From assembly GCF_031143425.1 (NCBI RefSeq), contig NC_090437.1, forward strand, positions 847,057,978-847,121,977: a stretch of DNA of 64,000 nucleotides. The letters are read 5' to 3'. The stretch is from Pleurodeles waltl (taxonomy: Eukaryota; Chordata; Amphibia; Caudata; Salamandridae). Shown in pieces: positions 19,819 through 31,535 of this stretch. The position numbers and the translations under genes are program-made. Position 1 is the stretch's first letter. Every line of letters starts with the position of its first letter. Under the pieces are notes generated by a model, which saw only the letters and a list, made by a program, of their open reading frames with translations, was not told the DNA's origin and searched no databases.

Positions 19819-21035
19819 TTGTTGGGGGAACCAGAACTACCCTTCTCGGGGTCACTCCCAGGTACCTTTTTGGACACTCTGGTGCTTGCCCAGAGGTCCG
19901 CCTCCTCAGCAAGCTTCCTGGGATCAGTCAGCTTACTATCCACTAAGTGCTGGCGCAACTCTGTAAAAGTAGTATTAAGCATATGCTCTCTCAGAATCAA
20001 GTCATATAAACCTTTATAATCAGTTACTTTGTTGCCCCGCACCCATCCATTCAGTGCCTTACTGGAGAAGTCAAAGAAATCTACCCATGTTTGTGTGGTT
20101 TGTTTGGTGCTGTCCCTGAACCTCTGACGGTATCCCTCAGGGGTCAGCCCAAACTTGGCAAGTAAAGTGGCTTTCTGAAGTGGGTATGTGTTTTGATCAG
20201 GTTGATCCAATGTGAGGAGTGTATCCCTCCCCAATGGCGGTACATAACCCCACATAGCTACCCCCCATTGCCCTTCAGGAACCTCATGAGCCCTTAGTGC
20301 AACTTCATAAGCAGCTAACCATTTATCTATGTCATCTCCCACCACAAAACTGGGCACCACATTTTTGGGTATACGAACCTTCTTTTCTCCAGCAGGTCCT
20401 GTAAGTATGCTGCCACCATTATTGCTGGATTCAGACTGTCTTGCCTTGATCTCCAGCTCCTTGAGACTCAGTTCATGAGCCAACAATAGTTTCTTTTCAG
20501 CCAAAGCTCTTTCAGCTTCCACTTGTTTGGCTGCTCTTTCAGCTTCTGCTTGTTTGGCTGCCCTTTCAGCTTCTGCTTGAATCTGTTTGGCTGTTCTTTC
20601 AGCTTCAATCTGTTTGGCTGCTCTTTCAGCCTCAGCTTGTTTGGCTTCTCTTTCTGCCCTCCTCTCCTCCTGTTGTGCCTCAATTTTCAGTTTTGCCATT
20701 TGCAATTGGAACTCCCTTTCCTCTCTCCTTTCCTCTGCGGTCAGGCTTTGCATGGAGACACTGCTCCCTGGTCTGGAAGGGTGCACAATTGCAGTGGTAA
20801 CACCATCCATAGATAGTGAAAATCCTTCTGAGGGGCCATTTTCTGGCTCCTCTTCCTCATCATCCTCTAAATGGGCTTCTGCCCAGGCCCTCAGCGCCAC
20901 TTGAAAGTCCTCCTTTCTGGAGGCCCCTTGGGTGGGTACCCTTAATGCCCTGCAGAATCCTCTTAGTTGTTTGACCGTGTATGTATCCAACTGGACTAGG
21001 TCAAAGTCCCCTGTCTGAGACCCAGTCAGAGACAT
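19662..21035 (-). CDS. Gag polyprotein
   Basis: 457-residue open frame starting MSLTGSQTGDFDLVQLDTYT. Residues 10-55 look like a small SAP-like helical domain (LDTYTVKQLRGFCRALRVPT). Residues 56-66 are acidic. Residues 98-200 form a long coiled coil with a repeated AEAERAAKQ motif. Residues 218-295 resemble a retroviral-type capsid N-terminal domain, and 300-385 a SCAN-like capsid C-terminal domain (EGYRQRFRDSTKQTTQTWVD onward). The in-frame end differs from the continuation: the zinc knuckle is in the -1 frame, entered at 19838-19662. Gag assembles the retrotransposon particle and packages its RNA. The ATG choice rests on the family-like N-terminus and its position about 160 bp inside the 5' LTR boundary. 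Confidence 0.85.
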   Translation of the reverse strand: MSLTGSQTGDFDLVQLDTYTVKQLRGFCRALRVPTQGASRKEDFQVALRAWAEAHLEDDEEEEPENGPSEGFSLSMDGVTTAIVHPSRPGSSVSMQSLTAEERREEREFQLQMAKLKIEAQQEERRAEREAKQAEAERAAKQIEAERTAKQIQAEAERAAKQAEAERAAKQVEAERALAEKKLLLAHELSLKELEIKARQSESSNNGGSILTGPAGEKKVRIPKNVVPSFVVGDDIDKWLAAYEVALRAHEVPEGQWGVAMWGYVPPLGRDTLLTLDQPDQNTYPLQKATLLAKFGLTPEGYRQRFRDSTKQTTQTWVDFFDFSSKALNGWVRGNKVTDYKGLYDLILREHMLNTTFTELRQHLVDSKLTDPRKLAEEADLWASTRVSKKVPGSDPEKGSSGSPNKVRGRLEMTQTSSRVRGEERVPIPPLRNRVGVLVGSGPKHPIPNPAALSVPR

Positions 21036-21176
21036 GTTGAGTGAGGATTTAGTTTTTGAAAATTGTCAGGAAAAAACGGATTTTCAAAAAGAGATAAAAA
21101 CCAAGTTGACCTTCAACTGTGGGTAGGTAGTGAAATACTTAGCTACTGTATGTCACTGCACAAATACAAGTCCTAT

Positions 21177-21195
21177 CCTCACCGCTGATCACCAA
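21177..21195 (-). other. candidate primer-binding site
   Basis: On the minus strand, one base after the 5' LTR, the sequence reads TGGTGATCAGCGGTGAGG. TGG at this position is typical of a site pairing with a tRNA 3' CCA end. I cannot say which tRNA it matches. Confidence 0.5.
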
Positions 21196-23453
21196 TGTTA
21201 GAAATGGGGTTTTTGGTTGGCAGTCAGGTTACCCTCTGTCCAAGCAAAAGCCCTCACTCTAGTCAGGGTAAGTCACACACTATCCAAGATTATCCTGTGC
21301 CCACCCTCTGGTAGCTTGGCACGAGCAGTCAGGCTTAACTTAGAAGGCAATGTGTAAAGTATTTGTGCAATAAGTCATACAATACCACCATATAACACCA
21401 CAAAAATACACCACACAGTGTTTAGAAAAATATATAATATTTATCAGGATAATTGTAGGTCAAAAAGAATAAAGATGCAATGGAAAATTGTAGAACTATC
21501 ACAGGAAAGTGATATAAAGTGTCTTAAGTCGTTAGAATGCAATACAGTGTCTTTCAAGCACAAAGTACCTGGTTTCTGGTGGAAAATCTCCTCAGAGGGC
21601 CACAGGAAAAGGGATGCGTGGAAAAAGGGTGTGTGCGTCGATTTCTCCTCAGCACACAAAGACTTGCGTCGTTCTTTTCCACGCGGGGAAGTCGGGCGTC
21701 GTTTTCCGGCGCGCAGACAGTCTCTTTTTGTGGATCGCGGGGATTACCAGATGTCCCGGGTCTGTGCGTGGATTCTCCTGCTTGTTTTCCGGCTGCGCGT
21801 CGTTCTGCGGGGCTGCGCGTCGAAGTTTCGATCTCACGGTAGGCGTCGCGTCGATTTCTCCTTGGAAGTCGGGCGGCGTTGTCCTTGCGAGGCCGTGCGT
21901 CGAAAGTTTGGTCTCACGGCAGGCGTCGCGTCGATTTCTCCTTGGAAGTCGGGCGGCGTTGTCCTTGCGAGGCCGTGCGTCAAAGTTTCGCACTCACGGT
22001 AGGCGTCGCGTCGATTTCTCCCGGAAAGTCGGGCGGCTTTGTCCTTGCGAGGTTGTGCGTCGAAGTCTCGATCGTCCCGAGGGCGTCGCGTCGATCAGCG
22101 TCGGTGTGCGGCGTTTTTCTCGCCGCGAAACAAGCTGTGCGTCGAAATTTTCGGCGCACGGAGTGTCCAAGTGAAAGGAAGAAGTCTTTTTGGTCCTGAG
22201 ACTTCAAGGAACAGGAGGCAAGCTCTATCCAAGCCCTTGGAGAGCACTTTCACAGCCAGACAAGAGTTCAGCAAGGCAGCAGGGCAACAGCAAGACAGCA
22301 GTCCTTTGTAGAAAGCAGACAGGTGAGTCCTTTGAGCAGCCAGGCAGTTCTTCTTGGCAGGATGTAGTTTCTGGTTCCGGTTTCTTCTCCAGCAAGTGTC
22401 TGATGAGGTAGGGCAGAGGCCCTGTTTTATACCCAAATGTGCCTTTGAAGTGGGGGAGACTTCAAAGAGTGGCTAAGAAGTGCACCAGGTCCCCTTTCAG
22501 TTCAATCCTGTCTGCCAGGGTCCCAGTAGGGGGTGTGGCAGTCCTTTGTGTGAGAGCAGGCCCTCCACCCTCCCAGCCCAGGAAGACCCATTCAAAATGC
22601 AGATGTATGCAAGTGAGGCTGAGTACCCTGTGTTTGGGGTGTGTCTGAGTGAATGCACAAGGAGCTGTCAACCAAGCCCAGCCAGACGTGGATTGTAAGG
22701 CACAGAAAGATTTAAGTGCAAAGAAATGCTCACTTTCTAAAAGTGGCATTTCTAGAATAGTAATATTAAATCCGACTTCACCAGTCAGCAGGATTTTGTA
22801 TTACCATTCTGGCCATACTAAATATGACCTTCCTGCTCCTTTCAGATCAGCAGCTGCCACTTCAACAGTGTATGAGGGCAGCCCCAATGTTAGCCTATGA
22901 AGGAAGCAGGCCCCACAGTAGTGTAAAAACGAATTTAGGAGTTTTACACTACCAGGACATATAACTACACAGGTATATGTCCTGCCTTTTATCTACACAG
23001 CACCCTGCTCTAGGGGTTACCTTAGGGCACACATTAAGGGTGACTTATATGTAGAAAAAGGGGAGTTCTAGGCTTGGCAAGTACTTTTAAATGCCAAGTC
23101 GGGGTGGCAGTGAAACTGCACACACAGGCCTTGCAATGGCAGGCCTGAGACAAGGAAAAAGGGGCTACTTAAGTGGGTGGCACAACCAGTGCTGCCGGCC
23201 CACTAGTAGCATTTAATTTACCAGCCCTATGCACATAAAGTGCACATTACTAGGGACTTATAAGTACCTTAATAGTCCACTCAGGTATGATTCAAGGTTA
23301 CCATGTTTTAAGGGAGAGAGCATATGCACTTTAGCACTGGTTAGCAGTGGTAAAGTGCGCAGAGTCTAAAAACCAGCAAAAATGAGGTCAGAAAAAGAGA
23401 AGGAGGAAGGCAAAAAGTTTGGGGATGACCCTGTCAAAAAGCCAGGTCCAACA
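21196..23453 (-). repeat. 5' LTR (right copy)
   Basis: 2258 bp, near-identical to the left LTR. The 80 bp CpG-rich units start at 21843, 21923, 22003 and 22083. In minus orientation this copy carries the promoter that would drive gag-pro. Confidence 0.95.
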
Positions 23454-23458
23454 GTAAT

Positions 23459-25814
23459 AAAATGATTTTATTAGCATTTTATTTTTGATGTTTTCTGCCA
23501 GCAAACAGAGTGCGAGGGCAGGGTAGGGCCAGTGCATCACTGCTGCCAATGACTGGCAGGAGTGAGGAGTGGCCACTTCCAGTTTGAAGTGTGCCTGTTG
23601 GTTTGGCAGGCTACTTTGGTACGGCCAAATTGACGTGCAATTCAAACCTCTCCAACCTGGCTGTTTTTTGGACAGATGAGTTGGGTGAGCAAGCACAGGC
23701 TTAGAGTGCCTTTTAGAGAGTGGAGCCGGCCACCATCAGCCAATAAGATGCTTTTTTATGCATTACAAGGACTGGTGGACTTTCAAGGTTGGTTGAGGCA
23801 TCATGTACAGTGAAGTGGCTGACGAGGAATCAGTAGTAAACTGCTCATATCTCAATGTTCTTTGATGTGGTTATTATGGTTCAACAGTGGCTCCTATTAG
23901 CTTTTCCAAATTTGTTTCTGGTGCAGAAAAAAAACTATTAGTTAGAGTAAGCCATCTAACAGAGGACTGGCCGTAGGTTCATAGGCCAGTGATGGCAAAC
24001 GAGGTCACAATTTATTCTCACAAAAAATGCAACATCTATGGGATCAGCAGAAAATCGTAATACACTCCTCTCATGTTTCTGTTGACTGTGTCTCCTTTTC
24101 AGATATGAGAAGACTGTGGTTGCTTGTTCCATGCATTGAAAAAATGTTGGAAACCAATACCCAAACTTAAGAAGTATGAACGTCTTTCAGTCTTCTAATT
24201 GCCTAAAACTCATTCTGCAATCACTTCTTACCCCGTTCTGGACGGATAAGGTGTTTTTTGTACTTCTCAGTTTTGCATTGTTATGGGAGTGGACAAGTCA
24301 TTCTGTTTCTCCCTTTTCTACTATTTCTACTATATTTACACATAAGACCTTTTTTTATCTCGTATTGAAGACAAATGATCTTCGCCAAATCCCTCAGTTG
24401 ATGATTTTGAGGCCACCTTCACAAACAGTTCATGAAGTTAAAACGCCTAAATATAGTAATCAACAGAGAAAATGGACAAGAGTGTTGTACTCGAAGGGAA
24501 CCCTTTTAGTCATGTGGATCCACTCAAGCTGGAAATACATTTTTGGTGAAGCCTGAAATCAGTGAATTAAGTAGCTACGTTTTAATAGTGCAAACCTGGT
24601 CAATCTCTGTTATTATGCACTTAATATCTCGCTGCAAACTTTTACATTGGACATATTTAGTTATATTAATAATAATTTTCTAACATCCAGTGTGTGCATA
24701 AACAAATTTACATGTTAGAGATCAGAGGCTGAAATTGGAAAGTTGCACTGCGGTTCATGTACCCTAAATCGATACCTTTCAGTTCCCACTGTATTTTAAA
24801 TTTGATTTCAGATTGCAAAAAAGCAATTTGAGGCCCCCATAATTAATCAATTGCGGACCAATCTGTTTATAATATTAATAATGTTTTTAATATCAGTTAT
24901 TCTATTCGTTTTTGTACCAATGATACAATAGAAATAGACAGTTATACAGGATTATCAATGTAATTTCAAAATCGCAAACTCCAACATCTTACATTTTATT
25001 TCTTGAGGAGTCTCAAGTGTGAATATAGTCTGTTTGCTGCATGAAGAATATGCATTAGTCCATCTATGTTCTCCCTGGGAGCAAATCAGACATGGGGAGC
25101 ACACAGTACCTCCACCATATTCGGTTATGTCATAAATATCTTAAATAGCACATGGTCGACAATTACTGAACCTCTTATCATTTGTTATTTTAAGGCTAGG
25201 TCTTTGGATGTGGTATTGCCTACATACGTTTTCCTATGAGATTCAGCACGGTGGCGAACAACACAGTTCTGCAGTGACCCACTTAAGGGAGTGTTGTGTG
25301 TTGGGAAATATTGTCTCTATGATTGAGCTAGGGGAACTGACCTTTCAGCAAACACTCTTTGGGAGTAACCATAAATTGTAGAGGAGAATGATGTGTAGGG
25401 GAGGGGAGTTATGTAGCGCAGTTGTCATAAACCATGTTCTGGTCTATTAATGTGTTGATGCGTGCCAAATATCAACCTTGTGTGTAGTCCAGGAAAGCAG
25501 TCTAATGTTATGATGATGATCTTGCTATCCAGAGTATGCGTTCCAGTGTGTAGGATGGTGTTTAGAGCTGTGATGCAGTGTGATAGTATCTCTCTAGTAA
25601 TGGTGATCTGGAGTATTGAAAATGTGGGCCAGCGCTGTATGGAAGGATGAGTAAAGTTACAATGTGTGTGAGTATGCATTTTCTGTGTAGTTCTGCTTTT
25701 TGGTGTATGATTGATGAGGATGAAGAGTGTGATGATCTTGGATGGGTTGTTTAGGAGGAGGTAGCAATCCCTTTTTTGCTTGTTGCTTAATATTTTACAG
25801 AGAAGTTGTGAATA
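23459..25814. other. no gene seen
   Basis: About 2.4 kb of mostly AT-rich DNA without a recognisable gene or repeat. Short open frames at 23388-23696 (minus) and 24176-24556 (plus) have no motif I know. Confidence 0.4.
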
Positions 25815-27395
25815 AGTGTCATGTGTGCTAGTTTAGCCCTACGTTACATTCCTGGGTGACATAAATATACATTTTAATGAGTTTAGTTGTGCTGGTGCAC
25901 AGACTCTCCTACAGGACCTAGCCTCCCTACAATAGATTCAGTTAGTTGCAGGACCTACGCACAAGAAAGGTCACTTACCTGACCCAATTTTTACTAATCT
26001 TCACAGCATATTAGTAATGTGTCCTAAACAGGTCACATGGTCGGATCACTATCTCATCCCTATTTCTCTTACCTGTCAAGAAGAAAAAAACTTTTCACCC
26101 GGAAGGTAGACTTTTGCTGGTTGTAATTAGATCCTAATAGTTGGGAATATACCGTTCAATCTATCCATCAAAAGCTAGGAAACTATAACTATATTAGTGA
26201 GCCAGCTCCAAGATTGAAATGATTGGGTTACCCCGTCCTTAAACAAGAATATTCCGCTTCGGACTCATAAAACTGGTCATCACTTCAAACGAGCCCCATG
26301 GTTTTGAAGTAGGATTGTAAAAGCAGGGAAAAGAATTGGAGAAAAACATGCTACAAGCTGTAAATTAGAATATAAAAAGGAGGAAAAAGATATCCCTATG
26401 CTATCAGTGAGGCGTATTCTGCCTAGTATGCATCACAAATAAATAAATCTCATAACTCAGCTAAAGAAGTATTTAAGACAGTCAATTCTTTGACAAACTC
26501 AGCCAGATAGGCACTACTGTGATGCAATCAGTGAAACACTGTAATTAACTTCTTTAAAAAAAAAAAAAGTCAATGATATTTATGCCCTATTTTCAGATAA
26601 GGCAATACCTCCAGAGTGCTCGACAACTTGTACTCATGAAATTCTACCAGGTGAAACTCTCTCAGAATTTCACCCTATTAGTAAGGACGATTTAGCAGGA
26701 TTAATGAAAACAGTTAAATCTGTCTCTTCGCTGGACCATGCACCACCTCCTATTCTTCTACAGGGTATTGGTTAAATTCTCTTTGTTTTGGCAAGGTTGT
26801 TGAATCTCTCACTACAGCGTGAAACTCCTTGGAACACACAACTGTAAGACCTAAAAAAAACATTGTTAGATCCTACAATAGTAGAACATTCTAGGCTGAT
26901 ATCCTTACTTCCAGGGACAAGCAAAACTTAAAAAAACATGCTGATCACTATCTTTCGTCATTTTTGGAAAATTGTGGTAATTTTTATCCCACCCAGATGG
27001 GCTTTAGGCCTGGGCATGGTACAAGGACCTCGCTGTTAGTGGTCCTGAAAGAACTGAGTAAAATACTTGATCAGAGTGGTTCCGCAGCAGTAATACTGCT
27101 AGATCGGAGTGCAGCTTTTGATACTGTTTCACACCCAGTATTATTGCATAGACTGAAGGAGGCCTTGAACTATTTTTCATTGTTCCTAATGGATAGGAGG
27201 TTCCAGGTACGTGAAAAGCCGTTTTATTCAAAGATCCTCTTGCTGAAGTGTGAAGTACCTCAGGGCCCATCTTTAAACCCCTCGCTTTTTAATTTATACT
27301 TATGTCCACTGGCAGGAATCGTACAATCTCATAGTCACACAGTAGTGTCATATGCTGCTGACACTAAGATTGTTTTCTCTCTCACATACAACTCT
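25815..27395 (+). pseudogene. LINE A (L2/CR1-like), endonuclease and RT, 5' segment
   Basis: Remnant of an L2/CR1-type non-LTR retrotransposon, 5' truncated. From about 25840 the translation includes GDINIHFNE, VAGPTHKKGHLPDPIF and WSDHYLI, conserved C-terminal features of the AP endonuclease. After several stops and shifts, an RT part follows (26964-27395) with GFRPGHGT, DRSAAFDTVSHPVL (motif A, catalytic D), VPQGPSLNPSLFNLY (motif B) and SYAADTKI. The last is the catalytic YADD box changed to YAAD. LINE B is inserted just after it, and the reading resumes at 31536. It copied its RNA by target-primed reverse transcription when active; it is now dead. Confidence 0.8.
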
Positions 27396-27412
27396 TAACT
27401 CGAATCAGCATA

Positions 27413-28757
27413 GAGCAACCCTTGACCTGCTTTTGAGGTCAGGAGAAGCTCCCCGTGCTGCACAGCTCCACCTGTTTTGCCCTTGTCCCTCACCCCGCCC
27501 TCGCAGCTGCTACTGCGAGTTCGAGGCCCTCCTCCACACGCAGGCTCCCGCCTGCGCCTCATCCCTGGTGGTCAGTGGTACCTTAAGTATTGTCTGCCTG
27601 TTTGCCCTGTGTCTGTTTTTTTACTGTTTTCTTGCTCTGTTTCTCTGTTGTGCATTTTTTGTGCCTTATTTTGCCTTTTGTCAGCTTTTTCTCTGTTCGC
27701 TGCGTTTTTCCTGCCTTTCTCAGCTTCTCCCCCTGTGGTTTTCCCACCTCTGCATCCCCTGCGGCCCTGCCCCCTCGAGTGCCCATTCGCGCTCCCCTCC
27801 AACCTCCCGGCTGCTCCTCTCTCCCACCTCCCCCTCTCAATGGCGGCTGCTGTGCGGTGAGGAGAGCAACCCTTGAACTGCTTGTGAGGTCAGGAGAAGC
27901 TCCCCGCGCCGCACCGCTCCACCTGTTGTTCCCGTGTCCCTCTCCCCGCCCTTGCAGCTGTACTGTGAGTTCGAGGCCCTCCTCTACCCGCAGGTTCCTG
28001 AGCCTGCGCCTCATCCCTGGTGGTCAGTGGTGCCATAAGTATTGTCTGTCTGTTTGCCCTGTGTCTGTTTTTACTGTTTTCCTGCTCTGTTTCTCTGTTG
28101 TGCATTTTTTTCTGCTTTATTTTGCCTTTTGATGGCTTTTTCTCTGTTTGCTGCGTTTTTCCTGCCTTTCTCAGCTTCTCCCCCTGTGGTTTTCCCGCCC
28201 CTGTGTCCCCTGCGGCCCCGTCCCCCTCGCGTGCCCATTCGTGCTTCCTTCCTGCCTCCCAGCTGCTCCTCCCTCCCACCTTCCCCTCTTAATGGCGACC
28301 GCTGAGCAGTGAGGAGAGCAACCCTTGACCTGCTTTAGAGGTCAGGAGAAGCTCCCAGCGCCGCACAGCTCCACCTGCCAGTGTCCCTCTCCCCGCCCTC
28401 GCAGCTGGTACTGCGAGTTTGAGGCCCTCCTCCACCGGCAGGCTCCCGCCAGCGCCTCATTCCTGGTGGTCAGTGGTGCCGTGAGTATTGTCTGTCTGTT
28501 TGCCCTGTGTCTGTTTTTTTTATTGTTTTCTTGGTCTGTTTCTCTGTTGTGCATTTTCTTGTGCCTTATTTTGCCTTTTGTTGGCTTTTTCTTTGTTTGC
28601 TGCATATTTCCTGCCTTTCTCAGCTTCTCCCCCTGTGGTTTTCCTGCTGCTGTGTCCCCTGCGGCGCCGCCCCCCTCACGCACCCATTTGCACTTCCCTC
28701 CCACCTCCCAGCTGCTCCTCCCTCCCACCTGCCCCTCTTAATGGCGGCCGCTGTGTG
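27413..28757 (+). repeat. LINE B 5' monomers, three units of ~451 bp
   Basis: GAGCAACCCTTG begins units at 27413, 27864 and 28316, giving periods of 451 and 452 bp. Each unit runs through a GCTCC-CGC-GC-CAGCTCCACCTG block, a T-rich block and a CCTCCCACCTC block, ending near AATGGCGGC. The third unit leads directly into the coding start at 28741. The layout resembles the promoter monomers of mouse L1 (comparison from general knowledge). Open frames through the monomers look hydrophobic only because of their T-rich blocks. Confidence 0.85.
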
Positions 28758-31447
28758 GCCATGCCGCGCGCCAGAGGCAAGCCTGTCTGCACCCGTCTGC
28801 GCCTGGACTGCACCCAGCGCCAGTCCCCCTGGCCCCTCAACCCCCCGGCACCCGATACAAGTACGACGCTACTACGACACTAGCGCCCTCCACGCACTCA
28901 ACACCGGTCGATCTACCACCTGCTTCCAGGCATCACCAAAGCTCACCCACGGACCCTTCTCCTGCCAGAACTGCAGCTTCTCCACCCTCCGAGCCACCAC
29001 CTCACCTGCCAGAACCGGACGCAACCACCTCAGATGCATCCTTCTCAACACCCGCTCCGTCCACAAGTACGCCATTGAACTCTGGGACCTTCTCGTCTCC
29101 TCCTCCCTGGACATCGCCTTCTTGACAGAGACCTGAATGAACCCATCCCCAGCACCCGACATCGCCATAGCCATCCCAGACAGTTACAAGATCACCCACA
29201 GAGACCGCACCAACAGATCGGGAGGAGGGATCGCCATTGTCCACAGGAACACCATCAGAATCTCAACCAACACCGAAGACACCCTCAGCACATCCACTTC
29301 CAAATCCACATCGATCCCAAGATCGATGGGGATCAGTGGTACCCTCATCTGCAGACTCCCCAGACCTCGACCTCAGTTCAGCGACTCCATCGCCGACGTC
29401 ATCAGCACTCAAGCCCTTGCATCTACAGACTACATCCTCCTCGGAGACCTGAACATCCACCTCGAAAACACCAATGACAGCAACTCCACCGCCCTGCTAG
29501 ACAACCTCTCCAACCTCGGACTCAAACAGATTGTCACATCTCCCACCCACTCCGCCGGACACACGCTCGACCCCATCTTCTCTGCCAGCAGCCACATCGC
29601 CTTCAGCCACACTACCGAACTCCACTGGACCGACCACCGCTGCGTCCACTTTACCTTCAATAAACCCACCACCCGCAAACGATCCCCCGCCGCAACTGGA
29701 GCAAGGTCACCAACAACTGGCTGATCTCTGCCCTCCCCCACCAGCTGACACCACTGACGCCGACACAGCTGCCTGCAACCTCAGGCAATGGATCGACGAC
29801 TGCATCAACACACTCGCCCCGATCAAGAAACCCTCTTACAACCACGCATTCAGAAAGGCCACCTGGTTCGCCACCTACCTCCGGACCTCCAAACAGGCCT
29901 GCCGAAAACTCGAGAGGAAGTGGCGCCAAGAACAGACACCAGCCACCCACACGACCCTCAAGAACGTCATCCGCAACCACCACCAGCTCATCTGGACCAC
30001 CAGGAGATCCTCCTTCAAGAAATGTATCGACAACAACGCGCACAATAGCAAAGAGATCTTCAACATTGTGAAGGATGTCTCCAACCCCAGCTCCAGCCCC
30101 AACAACATCCCACCTTAGCAAGACCTCTGTGACTCCCTCGCTACCTTCTTTCACCGCAAGATCACAGACATCCACGACAGCTTCAACAAGACCCCACCAG
30201 CAGCCACCAACACCTCCGACTCACCGCCCCCCAACCACACCAACCTCCTGCTCTCCTGGACACACTTCAACGACGCTGACACCACCAAAATCATGAACAC
30301 CATTCATTCCGGCTCTCCATCTGACCCCTGCCCGCACTAAATCTACAACAGAGCGAGCTCCATCATCACCCCCCAAGTCGGTATGATCAACAGTAGCTCC
30401 TTCGAGATCACCACCTTCCCAGAAAGCTGGAAGCACGCCGAGATCAACGCCTTACTCAAGAAACCCTAGGCAGACCCTAAGGACCTCAAAAACTACCTGC
30501 CCATCTCCCTGCTTCCGTTCCTGGCGAAGGTTCACCTGCAGCGTACCACAGGGCTCCTCTCTCAGCCCGACACTCTTCAAAGTCTACATGGCACTGCTTG
30601 CCAAAATCGTCCGATCTCACATTCTCAACATCATCTCTTATGCCGATGACACCCAGCTGATCCTCTCCCTCTCCAAGGACCCCGCCACCACCAAAACCAA
30701 CCTCCATGAAAGTATGAAGGCCGTCACCAACTGGATGAAGAACAGTCGCCTACAACTAAACTCAGATAAGACAGAGGTCCTCATCCTCGGCCCCACCCCC
30801 TCTGCTTGGGATACCTCCTGGTGGCAGTCCACACTGGGAGCCTCATCAACGCCCACCAACCACCCCGCAACCTGGATTTCATCCTTGGCTCATCACTCTC
30901 CACGACCCAAAAAGTCAACGCCGTATCATCCTCCTGCTTCAACACCCTCTGCATGCTCTGCAAAATCTACAGGTGGATCCCTACCGAAACCAGAAGGACG
31001 TTACCCAGGCCCTTGTCAGCCGCACACTGGACTACGGCCACGCTCTCTATGCGGGAACCACGGCCGCTCTCCAGAAAAGACTGCAACGGATACAGAACGC
31101 CTCCGCACGCCTTATCCTCAACATCTCCCGCCACAGCCACATCACAGCTCACCTGAGAGACGTACACTGGCTCCCCATCAACAAAATGATCACATTCAAA
31201 CTCCTAACCCACGCCCACAAATCACTCCACAACGCCGGACCAGCATACCTCAATGATCATCTCACCTTCTACATCCCAAACCGTCAGCTCAGTTCCGCCG
31301 ACCTCGCCCTCGCCACCGTACCACGCATCCAGATCTTTCTCCTATCTCACTGCCAAGACCTGGAACACCCTCCCCATCCACCTACGTAAGACCAGGGACC
31401 TACTGACCTTCAGGAGACTCCTCAAGCCCTGGCTGGTCGAGCAGTAG
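28741..31447 (+). pseudogene. LINE B endonuclease-reverse transcriptase
   Basis: Starts at ATGGCGGCC (28741). Endonuclease features in order: CILLNTRSVHKY (near 29040), SLDIAFLTET followed by a TGA where Trp is expected (29136), RTNRSGGGIAIVH, LGDLNIHLEN (29445), SPTHSAGHTLDPIF (29545) and WTDHRCVHF (29630). A linker with FRKATWF and CRKLERKWRQ follows, then the first RT block (LKNYLPISLLPFLA, to about 30525). Next comes VPQGSSLSPTLF (about 30545), so the RT region carrying motif A has been lost by internal deletion. The catalytic SYADDTQL is intact (30640). A further frame change near 30960 separates it from the C-terminal part (SRTLDYGHALYAG, RDVHWLPINK), ending at 31447. Confidence 0.82.
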
Positions 31448-31535
31448 CAGCTTCCCCCTTCCTCAAACGCCTTGAGACCCTCACGGGTGAGTAGCACGCT
31501 CTACAAATGCAATGATTGATTGATTGATTGATTGT

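Larger units (their letters stand above)
16194..23453 (-). mobile_element. young gag-protease-only Gmr1-like LTR retrotransposon
   Basis: Complete insertion of 7260 bp: LTR 16194-18451, internal region 18452-21195, LTR 21196-23453, flanked by a perfect 5 bp duplication GTAAT (16189-16193, 23454-23458). Both LTRs are 2258 bp and differ at only two positions I found (16529/21531 and 16954/21956), so insertion is recent. Transcription would run leftward from the right LTR. The internal region encodes Gag with a coiled coil, a SCAN-like capsid end and a zinc knuckle, then an aspartic protease, and nothing else: no reverse transcriptase, RNase H or integrase. It must be copied by enzymes of a related element. 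The SCAN-like capsid points to the Gmr1-like branch of Ty3/Gypsy (inference). Confidence 0.92.
27396..31535 (+). mobile_element. LINE B, inserted in LINE A
   Basis: About 4.1 kb L2/CR1-type non-LTR element in the same orientation as its host LINE. It has a 5' region of three tandem monomers (27413-28757), one open frame with endonuclease and reverse transcriptase, and a 3' end with GCTCTACAAATGCAATGATT running into four TGAT/ATTG repeats (31512-31535). LINE A coding sequence stops at about 27395 and continues right after the tail, so the insertion is clean. GC content is far higher than in the flanks. Confidence 0.85.

Noticed and set aside
27477..28741. Several hydrophobic open frames that look like membrane proteins
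   Set aside because: They are translations of the T-rich blocks of the LINE B 5' monomers and recur once per unit in different frames.
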